DNA of 5,994 bases, from the NCBI GenBank assembly GCA_964413635.1, contig CAYPTH010000155.1, positions 1 to 5,994 on the forward strand, written 5' to 3'. The DNA comes from CAYFQV01 sp964413635 (GTDB lineage Bacteria; Spirochaetota; Spirochaetia; DSM-27196; PWMO01). Positions within the stretch are counted from its first letter, which is position 1. Each line of letters opens with the position of its first letter. Shown piece by piece: positions 1 to 5,213 of this stretch. The notes under the pieces were generated by a model, which did not search any database, was not told the origin of the DNA, and saw only the letters and a list, made by a program, of their open reading frames with translations. The position numbers were made by a program, and so were the translations under genes.

Positions 1-516
1 GTAGGCGGAAAGCGACTCCCGAGCGTGCTCAACCAGGAACTCGGCGTTGTCCTCGCCGTATTGCTCTTCGTAACGCCGGCGGAGCGTCTCCTTCCCCACA
101 CCGCAGGGAAAGGTCGACTGCTCAACCCAGCCCGGGGAGAACCAGTAGGTACCGGGATTATCATTGAACTCTTGCTCATAGCGCCGGTGGGAGCCGAGGA
201 GCACGGCAATGCAGTCGTGCGACCGCGGCAGCACAAGCGGGTACTTCCGACTGCGCACGCCGCAGAGCGCCCGAGAACAAAGCCCGAAGGCCAACACAAT
301 GCCGCTAAAAGACTCCGGCGGCTCGGTGAGTGCCTCAGGGCCCTCCGGTTCCGCCTCGGCTTCATCGATTTCCTTCTGGATCTCGGAGCGAAGCAGATCG
401 GGGTAGTTGTGCAGCCCCTGAGGAATGTAGCTAATGTCGAGCGTGGTCTCGGAACGGGCAGCAAGGAGGCTGATCTCCCGGAGAAACACGTTGCACGCAA
501 TGACCTTCAATCTCAT
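1..516 (-). CDS. DUF1638 domain protein, 3'-truncated by the window edge
   Basis: Reading leftward from the ATG at 516-514, the frame stays open for 172 codons to the window edge, so the C-terminus is missing. The protein begins MRLKVIACNVFLREI. It then shows GLHNYPDLLRSEIQ (residues 34-47), a hydrophobic strand with a cysteine, IVLAFGLCSRALCGV (73-87), the central block LVLPRSHDCIAVLLGS (94-109) and NPGTYWFSPGW (120-130). These blocks match my memory of the DUF1638 family, including the HDC motif and the cysteines at 9, 80, 85 and 102. The family has no firmly established biochemistry. It recurs beside corrinoid proteins and MtaB- or MtbA-like methyltransferases, so a role in corrinoid or methyl-group handling is an inference. 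It is divergent from the PocR regulator, which is its likely controller. No good Shine-Dalgarno precedes the ATG; an in-frame GTG 30 bases upstream is a weaker alternative start. Family members are usually somewhat longer than the visible part. Confidence 0.85.
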   Translation of the reverse strand, partial: MRLKVIACNVFLREISLLAARSETTLDISYIPQGLHNYPDLLRSEIQKEIDEAEAEPEGPEALTEPPESFSGIVLAFGLCSRALCGVRSRKYPLVLPRSHDCIAVLLGSHRRYEQEFNDNPGTYWFSPGWVEQSTFPCGVGKETLRRRYEEQYGEDNAEFLVEHARESLSAY

Positions 517-596
517 ATCTAATTGAGATGATAGTATGGCGCTCACCGATCGGCTTTCTTTTTCTTGCTGTCCATTGTAAAATCTTGCACTTGCGT
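517..596. promoter_or_regulatory. Divergent intergenic control region between DUF1638 and the PocR regulator
   Basis: This short gap is richer in A+T than its flanks and must carry the start signals for both divergent genes if the regulator starts at 597. A plus-strand TAAAAT at 578-583 could be a -10 element, but no convincing -35 lies 17 bases upstream. On the minus strand, TATCAT (rc of 529-534) is a possible -10 for DUF1638, also with a poor -35. Weak promoters of this kind are typical of activator-dependent genes, and an AraC-type activator sits next door. An inverted repeat, ATCTCA-8 nt-TGAGAT (510-515/524-529), covers the DUF1638 start codon and could be an operator. All of this is suggestive only. 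Confidence 0.35.
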
Positions 597-1892
597 ATGC
601 CTACAGGACGTATTGAGTTAGCGGATGCGGCGCAGGCCGCCGAGCACTATGCAGCCGCGACCGGTATTGATTGCGTGGTGATTGATGCAGCGGGTCGGCT
701 CGTCCATCCGCGCAGCCTCGACCACTACCCGTGCCGGCTGTGCCGCATGATCCACGCCCGGGGACTCACCGAGGAAAACGCCGCCGCCCCTCACCTGCCC
801 CACGTGGCGGACGCGGACCGCTTCGGTGGCCACTACGTATTCATGTGCGAGAGCTCCTTCACCCACTGGGCCTCCCCCATTCGAGTGGATGATGAGATTG
901 CCGGCGCCTTCATTGCGGGACCCGTCCTGACGGTAGATGATGCAGCCTTCTTCGAGGAGGAAATTCTCGGATCCCTCGATCCAGCTTCCCCTCCTGCGGA
1001 CCGTGCCCACCTGCGCCGGCTCTTCGATCAAGTCCCCCGGATCGATCCGGCGCGCGTGACAAGCATGGCTCAACTTCTGTCCATGGTTGCCGCGCAGATG
1101 TCCAACACCGATGATAGTCCCTTCGCGGAGTCGGCGCAGCGCCTTGCGCGGGAGTCGCGCCTGAACGAGTACATACAAGAGCTCAAGGAACAGCGTCTCA
1201 CGGTGGGACGCGACCCCGACACTCCATCGTATCCCATGGAAAAGGAAGCGGAGCTCTTGCGTGCCATAGATGCGGGAGAGGTAGAGAGCGCTCAGGCTGT
1301 TCTGAACGAGCTCCTCGGCCACGCCTTCTTTACCTCCGGCGCGGACATTGAAGTGCTCAAGCACCGAAGCCGTGAGTTGGTTGTGCTTCTCTCGCGTACA
1401 ACAATTGCTCGCGGCGCGGAGACCGACCGCGTCTTCGGTCTCAACTACCAGTTTCTCGACGGGCTTGAGAGCAAGAACGATGTCAACGAGATTGCCCACT
1501 GGATGTCGCGCATCGTGCGGCGTTTCGCCGATTTCGTCTTCGCCGTCCCCCGGGAGGCTGCGCATTTTGCCGCGCTACGGAAGGTTGTCGACTACATTCG
1601 CCGCAACTACCGCGACCACGTAAGCCTCGAGCACCTGGCGCAGGTGGCGAATCTCTCCCCGACCTACCTCAGCCGACTCTTTCACCGGGAAATGGGAGAG
1701 CGCCTCTCGCATTTCCTCGTGCGAACGCGGGTCGAAAAGGCGCAAGAGCTGCTTGCAGGGACACAGATTGCCATTGCAGATGTCGCCGAGTACGTCGGAT
1801 TCACCGACCAGAGCCACTTTACCACCGCCTTCCGCCGGATAACCGGGACCACACCCGGGGCCTTTCGGGCGCAGACGCGCCGGGTCGGGTGA
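597..1892 (+). CDS. PocR sensory domain / AraC-family transcriptional regulator
   Basis: A 431-residue cytoplasmic regulator. Residues about 4-167 form a PocR-type ligand-sensing domain: ATGIDCVVIDAAGRLVHP near the start, a CxxC pair (PCRLCRMIHARG, Cys46 and Cys49), Cys84 in HYVFMCESSF, and the strand pattern IRVDDEIAGAFIAGPVL. A helical middle section (about 215-315, with KHRSRELVVLLSR) is like that in YesN-type AraC proteins. The last 100 residues are two helix-turn-helix units of the AraC/XylS family, SLEHLAQVANLSPTYLSRLF and IADVAEYVGFTDQSHFTTAF, ending in the usual TGTTPGAFR. The PocR domain was named from the propanediol/cobalamin regulator of Salmonella; relatives sense small metabolites and often neighbour corrinoid methyltransferase operons. 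I chose the ATG at 597 because the PocR domain begins right after it. The in-frame ATG at 528 would add 23 unlikely residues and leave 11 bases to the divergent DUF1638 start. Neither start has a clear Shine-Dalgarno. It probably activates DUF1638 and/or the unit starting at 2022; the true inducer is unknown. Confidence 0.88.
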   Translation: MPTGRIELADAAQAAEHYAAATGIDCVVIDAAGRLVHPRSLDHYPCRLCRMIHARGLTEENAAAPHLPHVADADRFGGHYVFMCESSFTHWASPIRVDDEIAGAFIAGPVLTVDDAAFFEEEILGSLDPASPPADRAHLRRLFDQVPRIDPARVTSMAQLLSMVAAQMSNTDDSPFAESAQRLARESRLNEYIQELKEQRLTVGRDPDTPSYPMEKEAELLRAIDAGEVESAQAVLNELLGHAFFTSGADIEVLKHRSRELVVLLSRTTIARGAETDRVFGLNYQFLDGLESKNDVNEIAHWMSRIVRRFADFVFAVPREAAHFAALRKVVDYIRRNYRDHVSLEHLAQVANLSPTYLSRLFHREMGERLSHFLVRTRVEKAQELLAGTQIAIADVAEYVGFTDQSHFTTAFRRITGTTPGAFRAQTRRVG

Positions 1893-2021
1893 GGGGCGCA
1901 ATCCGACGTCACGAAAGCTCCAAGCTGGTGAAGATCCTCCTAACGGAAGGCCCTCGCGCCGGTCTACCCTAACTCCCGAAGCGAGCGGCGCCGGAACGGG
2001 CCGCCATGAGGAGGAGCGAGC
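1893..2021 (+). promoter_or_regulatory. Leader of the methyltransferase remnant, with a strong Shine-Dalgarno
   Basis: Between the regulator's stop and the ATG at 2022 there is no gene, no clear sigma70 promoter and no U-tailed terminator hairpin. AGGAGG at 2009-2014 lies 7 bases before the ATG, the best ribosome-binding site in the window. It marks 2022 as a start that was once, or still is, translated. The lack of a strong promoter fits either read-through from the regulator or PocR-dependent activation; I could not identify an operator. Confidence 0.5.
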
Positions 2022-2123
2022 ATGCAGTACGATGCCCTATCAATCACGGACGCCAAGGGGCTGATCTTCGGCCGATCCCCGAACCCGGTCACAACGTCAA
2101 CGGGAGTTGAAATTGGCACCGGT
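2022..2123 (+). pseudogene. N-terminal remnant of an MtaB-like methanol/methylamine-type corrinoid methyltransferase
   Basis: From the ATG at 2022, with an ideal Shine-Dalgarno, the first 34 codons read MQYDALSITDAKGLIFG, then RSPNPVTTSTGVEIGTG. This resembles the start of MtaB-type methanol:corrinoid methyltransferases, where an [IV]FG-x-x-x-x-PV block is followed about ten residues later by an IGxG turn leading into PE[IV]NF/Y. Here the likeness stops right after IGTG: the next residues (SPALTAPGKG) no longer fit. The frame then runs into a promoter and the cobalamin aptamer, staying open by chance to a stop at 2319-2321. The rest of a methyltransferase, normally more than 400 residues, is absent. 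I read it as a 5' stub left by deletion or recombination. It might instead serve as a leader peptide. The family assignment rests on remembered consensus over a short stretch, so it is moderate. Confidence 0.5.
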
Positions 2124-2132
2124 TCGCCTGCT

Positions 2133-2161
2133 TTGACAGCCCCGGGAAAGGGGTATATCCT
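2133..2161 (+). promoter_or_regulatory. Sigma70-type promoter of the riboswitch-btuFCD-cobD transcript
   Basis: A perfect -35 hexamer TTGACA (2133-2138) is followed after exactly 17 bases by TATCCT (2156-2161), matching TATAAT at four of six positions. An overlapping TATATC at 2154-2159 gives 15-base spacing. Transcription would start near 2168, about 4 bases before the aptamer's closing stem, which is where a riboswitch promoter should lie. This is the best promoter in the window. Confidence 0.75.
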
Positions 2162-2171
2162 CGAGAACAAA

Positions 2172-2349
2172 CGCACATGGTTCCGGCGGCTCAACGGCCG
2201 TCGGCGAAGAGGGAACCGGGTGAGAATCCCGGACGGTCCCGCCACTGTGACAGGCTTCGCCCGCTCGGTGTGCCACTGGCAGATGTCTCCCCGACACTGC
2301 TGGGAAGGCGAGCGCGGTTAGCCTGGAGTCAGGAGACCTGCCCTGTGCG
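2172..2349 (+). ncRNA. Cobalamin riboswitch aptamer
   Basis: All the landmark pieces are present in order. The closing stem P1 pairs CGCACA (2172-2177) with TGTGCG (2344-2349). GGTTCC (2179-2184) faces GGGAACC (2211-2217). The conserved core follows: CCGGGTGAGAATCCCGG hairpin (2216-2232), then CGGTCCCGCCACTGTGA (2234-2250). Two further helices, CAGGCT/AGCCTG (2251-2256/2320-2325) and CGCTCG/CGAGCG (2262-2267/2309-2314), carry the variable arm. The B12 box AGTCAGGAGACCTGCC is at 2327-2342. Such RNAs bind adenosylcobalamin or other cobalamins and normally turn off uptake and synthesis genes. Placement just upstream of btuF supports cobalamin as the transporter's substrate rather than a siderophore or haem. 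Confidence 0.96.
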
Positions 2350-2359
2350 CTATACCTAG

Positions 2360-2445
2360 GACCCACGGTGTATGGGTCGGGTATGGATCGACACCCTGCA
2401 AAGCTGTTGACCCATATCCACACAACTCTCTCTGAAAGGTGTGGA
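2360..2445 (+). promoter_or_regulatory. btuF: Expression platform: competing hairpins over the btuF ribosome-binding site
   Basis: Three helices compete. Helix A is GACCCA/TGGGTC (2360-2365/2373-2378). Helix B uses the same strand, pairing TATGGGTC (2371-2378) with GACCCATA (2409-2416). Helix C pairs TCCACAC (2417-2423) with GTGTGGA (2439-2445), taking in part of the Shine-Dalgarno AAAGGTG (2435-2441) and ending just before the ATG at 2449. GTG at 2368-2370 can also pair with CAC at 2419-2421, so an extended helix B would invade helix C. There is no run of Ts after any hairpin, so control is more likely translational than by termination. Inferred logic: with ligand, A forms, B is lost, C closes the ribosome-binding site and expression is off; without ligand, B forms and the site is open. 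Pairings are read by eye, not folded. Confidence 0.6.
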
Positions 2446-2448
2446 ATC

Positions 2449-3372
2449 ATGCGCACACGACACGTTTTTCGCGGACCGGCACATCGGTTCGTCGCCGCCG
2501 TCCTGGCGGTGTTGGCAGTTGGACTCCTGGCGGTGGCCGGCCTGGGGGCGGAAACCAATTACCCATTGGAGATCACCGACTATCGCGATCGCTCGGTGAC
2601 CATTCCGGCGGCACCCTCGCGAATCATCTCGCTCGCCCCGAGTGTGACGGAGACCGTCTTCGCTCTCGGCCGCAGTGACCGGCTGGTGGGGCGCACCGAC
2701 TATGACACCTACCCTGCGGAAGTGACGGAGATCGAGTCGGTCGGAACTCTGCAAACGCCGAACATTGAGAAGATCGTCTCCTTACGCCCCGACCTGGTGA
2801 TCGCGGCAACGCACTTCACCCAGGAGGCCCTTCGAGCACTCGAACAGGCGGGCGTCAACGTGGCGATCATTCAGGGTGGCGGGTCTTTCGAGTCCGTGTA
2901 CGAGTCGATCCGCGACATAGGCTTGATTCTCAATGCGTCACGGCGGGCGGAGGGCATTGTCGCCGATATGAGGCAGACCGTACGAGAGGTACAACGCGCC
3001 GTTAGAGGCGAGCCCCGCCCCCGCGTCTACTACGTGATCGGCTTCGGTGAGAGCGGCGACTACACGGCCGGAGGCACCACCTTTATTGGACAGCTGATCG
3101 AGACGGCCGGCGGCAACAACATTGCCTCCGACTTGGAGGGATGGTCCTACAGCTTGGAGAAGATCGTTGCCGGCGATCCCGAGGTGATCCTCTGTTCGCA
3201 GTACTACGGCATTCCCGAGCAGATCCGCAACGCCCACGGCTATCAGGACCTCGACGCAATCGAGAACGGGAACCTCGTGCCGATCGACAACAACAAGATC
3301 GACCGGCCCGGACCTCGCCTTGCGGAGGGTTTGAAGGAGCTCGCCGCGGCCATCCATCCGGAGTTGTTCTGA
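2449..3372 (+). CDS. btuF: Corrinoid/vitamin B12 ABC transporter, periplasmic binding protein
   Basis: A 307-residue secreted protein. It captures cobalamin or a related corrinoid in the periplasm and delivers it to BtuC. It begins with a basic stretch and a hydrophobic core (residues about 13-32), with likely cleavage after GLGA (34); no lipobox cysteine is seen, so it should be soluble. The mature part is a class III (helical-backbone) binding protein: ITDYRDRSVTIPAAPSRIISLAPSVTE (42-68), RPDLVIA (113-119), second-lobe GGTTFIGQLIETAGGNNIA (208-226), SLEKIVAGDPEVIL (235-248) and the C-terminal RPGPRLAEGLKELA. Glu68 and Glu237 sit where BtuF and FhuD homologues carry the glutamates that dock on permease arginines. 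I chose 2449 because it has the Shine-Dalgarno AAAGGTG 7 bases upstream and starts directly at the signal peptide. The in-frame ATG at 2368 would translate through the switch hairpins. The fold alone does not separate B12 from iron-complex binding; the riboswitch does. Confidence 0.92.
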   Translation: MRTRHVFRGPAHRFVAAVLAVLAVGLLAVAGLGAETNYPLEITDYRDRSVTIPAAPSRIISLAPSVTETVFALGRSDRLVGRTDYDTYPAEVTEIESVGTLQTPNIEKIVSLRPDLVIAATHFTQEALRALEQAGVNVAIIQGGGSFESVYESIRDIGLILNASRRAEGIVADMRQTVREVQRAVRGEPRPRVYYVIGFGESGDYTAGGTTFIGQLIETAGGNNIASDLEGWSYSLEKIVAGDPEVILCSQYYGIPEQIRNAHGYQDLDAIENGNLVPIDNNKIDRPGPRLAEGLKELAAAIHPELF

Positions 3373-3373
3373 C

Positions 3374-4402
3374 GTGGAGTCAGAGATACGCGACAGGACA
3401 CCGGCGGCCGCAAACCGCGTGCTTCCGGTACTCCTGCCGCTTCTATTGCTTTTCGGCGCCGGCATTGCCGTTAGCATGGGCAGCGCCGGCATACCTCTTC
3501 ACGAGCTCATTGCGGTTTTTCTCGGTGAGGGCGAGGGTCCGAACGCGGTAATCGTGTACCGTATCCGACTGCCCCGCGTCATTCTGGCAATCCTGGTCGG
3601 AATGGGCCTGGCAATGAGCGGTGCCGTGTTCCAGGGCGCTTTTCGCAACCCCTTGGCGGAGCCCTACATTCTCGGCGTCTCATCAGGGGCCGCCCTGGGG
3701 GTAACCATCTACACGGTTGTCGGCGGCCTCGACATCCTCGGGCCCGCGGGCTTGCCGATCGCGGCCTTCATTGGCGCGCTCGTTGCGTCCGCTATTGTTC
3801 TCTTCATAGGCGGCGTAGGCCGCACATCCACCGTCACGCTCCTGTTGGCGGGGATTGCGGTGGGCTTCTTCATGTCCGCTACGATCTCCTTCCTCATGTA
3901 CCTCCACCGCGACGCCTTGGAGCGAATCGTCCTGTGGACGCTCGGCAGCTTCGCGGCGGCCGGCTACAGCGACGTCCTGGTGCTCCTCCCGGTGGTGGCG
4001 GTCGGAACCTCCCTGCTTATGGCTTTTGCGCGCGATCTCAACGTCATGGCCCTCGGGGACGAGACCGCCAAGGGCCTCGGCGTCCCGAGCGGTCGAATGC
4101 GCGTCCTGCTCCTGGCCGTTGCCACCCTCATGACGGCATCTTGCGTCGCGGTGAGCGGAATCATCGGCTTCGTCGGGCTGGTGATTCCGCACATCCTGCG
4201 TATCCTTAACGGCCCCGATAACCGCAGCCTCCTGCCGCTCACGATCTTTGGCGGAGGGATATTCATGCTCTTCGCCGACACCGTAGCACGCACGGTGCTG
4301 GCGCCCTCGGAGATTCCGGTCGGAATCATTACGTCCATCTTCGGCGCACCCTACTTTCTCTACCTCCTGCGCAGCAGGAAAGGACGGTCGTATGGAATCT
4401 GA
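3374..4402 (+). CDS. btuC: Corrinoid/vitamin B12 ABC transporter, FecCD-family permease
   Basis: A 342-residue integral membrane protein, the usual length for FecCD-family permeases with about ten membrane helices; it forms the dimeric channel in the inner membrane. Diagnostic segments are VYRIRLPRVILAILVG (61-76), AMSGAVFQGAFRNPLAEP (80-97) running into YILGVSSGAALG, LWTLGSF (187-193), and ALGDETAKGLGV (226-237), the cytoplasmic loop that contacts the ATPase. GFVGLVIPHILRIL (265-278) is followed by GPDNRSLLP, then an EIPVGIITSIFGAPYFLYLL tail. It starts with GTG, one base after the btuF stop, with GGAG at 3360-3363 ten bases upstream, so it is probably coupled to btuF translation. Siderophore permeases share the fold; assignment to B12 rests on the riboswitch and cobD. 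Confidence 0.92.
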   Translation: MESEIRDRTPAAANRVLPVLLPLLLLFGAGIAVSMGSAGIPLHELIAVFLGEGEGPNAVIVYRIRLPRVILAILVGMGLAMSGAVFQGAFRNPLAEPYILGVSSGAALGVTIYTVVGGLDILGPAGLPIAAFIGALVASAIVLFIGGVGRTSTVTLLLAGIAVGFFMSATISFLMYLHRDALERIVLWTLGSFAAAGYSDVLVLLPVVAVGTSLLMAFARDLNVMALGDETAKGLGVPSGRMRVLLLAVATLMTASCVAVSGIIGFVGLVIPHILRILNGPDNRSLLPLTIFGGGIFMLFADTVARTVLAPSEIPVGIITSIFGAPYFLYLLRSRKGRSYGI

Positions 4403-5213
4403 ACCACGTTATACCGCAAACTCCACGGAGAGCCCACTTCGAGTCGACTCGCTCTCGTGGTCCTTCGGAAACACCGAGGTCCTTCGCGACCTCTCCTTTG
4501 CGGTGCAACCCGGGGAGGTCTTGGGCGTCGCCGGACCGAACGGGTGCGGAAAGACCACTCTGGTTCGCCTGGCAATGGGGCTGCTGCCGACGCCACGCAA
4601 TCGCGTCTTCGTCTACGGTCGGGACGTTACCCATTGGGATCGCCGCGGTCTGGCGCAGCAGATAGCCTACGTGCCTCAGTTCTTCGACCGAACCTTTGCG
4701 TTTACCGCCTACGACAGCGTCCTCATGGGCCGCCATCCGCACGTGCGGCGCCTCCAACGCGAGACAGCAAAGGATCACCAGATCACCAAGGAGGCCATGC
4801 TGCAGGCATCGATCTGGGACTTCAAGGCGAGGCTCATGCCGGAGCTCAGCGGCGGCGAGGCGCAGCGCGTCGTCGTGGCGCGGAGCATTGCCCAGCAGCC
4901 GCGACTGCTGTTCACCGACGAGCCTACCGCGCATCTCGACATTCAGTATCAGCTACAAGTCCTCTCACTCCTCCATTCGATCAACCGGAATGAGGGAACC
5001 GCGATTGTCGCCGTCCTTCACGATCTCAACCACGTGCTGGCGCTTTGTGACCGCGTGTTGATTCTCAACGAGGGCCGCCTACACCGGCTCGGTCCACCCG
5101 AGGAGGTCCTCACCGCGGAGACCATCCGCGAGGTCTTTGGGATCGAGGCGGAGATCATTCGTAGTCGCTTCACCGGCCAGGCAACGATTATTCCGCGCAT
5201 TGATGTCGCCTAA
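4392..5213 (+). CDS. btuD: Corrinoid/vitamin B12 ABC transporter, ATP-binding protein
   Basis: A 273-residue ABC ATPase that powers BtuC from the cytoplasmic side. All catalytic motifs are intact: Walker A GPNGCGKT (48-55), Q-loop Gln96 in YVPQ, signature LSGGE (152-156), Walker B RLLFTDEP with Asp176 and Glu177, D-loop HLD (181-183), and switch histidine His210 in VLHDLN. Length and the TAETIREVFGIEAEII tail are typical of FecE/BtuD-type subunits. The ATG overlaps the end of btuC by 11 bases and has AAAGGA at 4379-4384, seven bases upstream. A second ATP-binding subunit is not needed, as these act as homodimers. The sequence cannot separate BtuD from FecE or FhuC; context favours B12. Confidence 0.93.
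   Translation: MESEPRYTANSTESPLRVDSLSWSFGNTEVLRDLSFAVQPGEVLGVAGPNGCGKTTLVRLAMGLLPTPRNRVFVYGRDVTHWDRRGLAQQIAYVPQFFDRTFAFTAYDSVLMGRHPHVRRLQRETAKDHQITKEAMLQASIWDFKARLMPELSGGEAQRVVVARSIAQQPRLLFTDEPTAHLDIQYQLQVLSLLHSINRNEGTAIVAVLHDLNHVLALCDRVLILNEGRLHRLGPPEEVLTAETIREVFGIEAEIIRSRFTGQATIIPRIDVA

Noticed and set aside
25..522. Plus-strand open frame of 165 codons at the left edge
   Set aside because: It lies opposite the DUF1638 frame, whose conserved blocks (HDC, NPGTYWFSPGW) are clear; the plus-strand translation shows no recognisable domain.
528..596. Upstream ATG at 528 as the regulator start
   Set aside because: It adds 23 residues unlike PocR proteins and leaves only 11 bases to the divergent DUF1638 start; 597 fits the domain boundary better. 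Not fully excluded.
618..1565. Long minus-strand open frame (315 codons) under the regulator
   Set aside because: It is antisense to the recognisable PocR-AraC protein; long antisense frames are expected in GC-rich coding DNA.
2124..2321. Continuation of the frame from 2022 as a complete 99-residue protein
   Set aside because: Past 2123 the sequence serves as promoter and cobalamin aptamer, and the translation becomes Arg-rich without family likeness.
2360..2378. Intrinsic terminator after the aptamer
   Set aside because: The hairpin GACCCA-7 nt-TGGGTC is followed by GGGTATGG rather than a run of Ts, so it does not fit a Rho-independent terminator.
2368..2448. Upstream ATG at 2368 as the btuF start
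   Set aside because: Its codons would run through the riboswitch hairpins and place 27 residues before a normal signal peptide; the ATG at 2449 has a Shine-Dalgarno at proper spacing.
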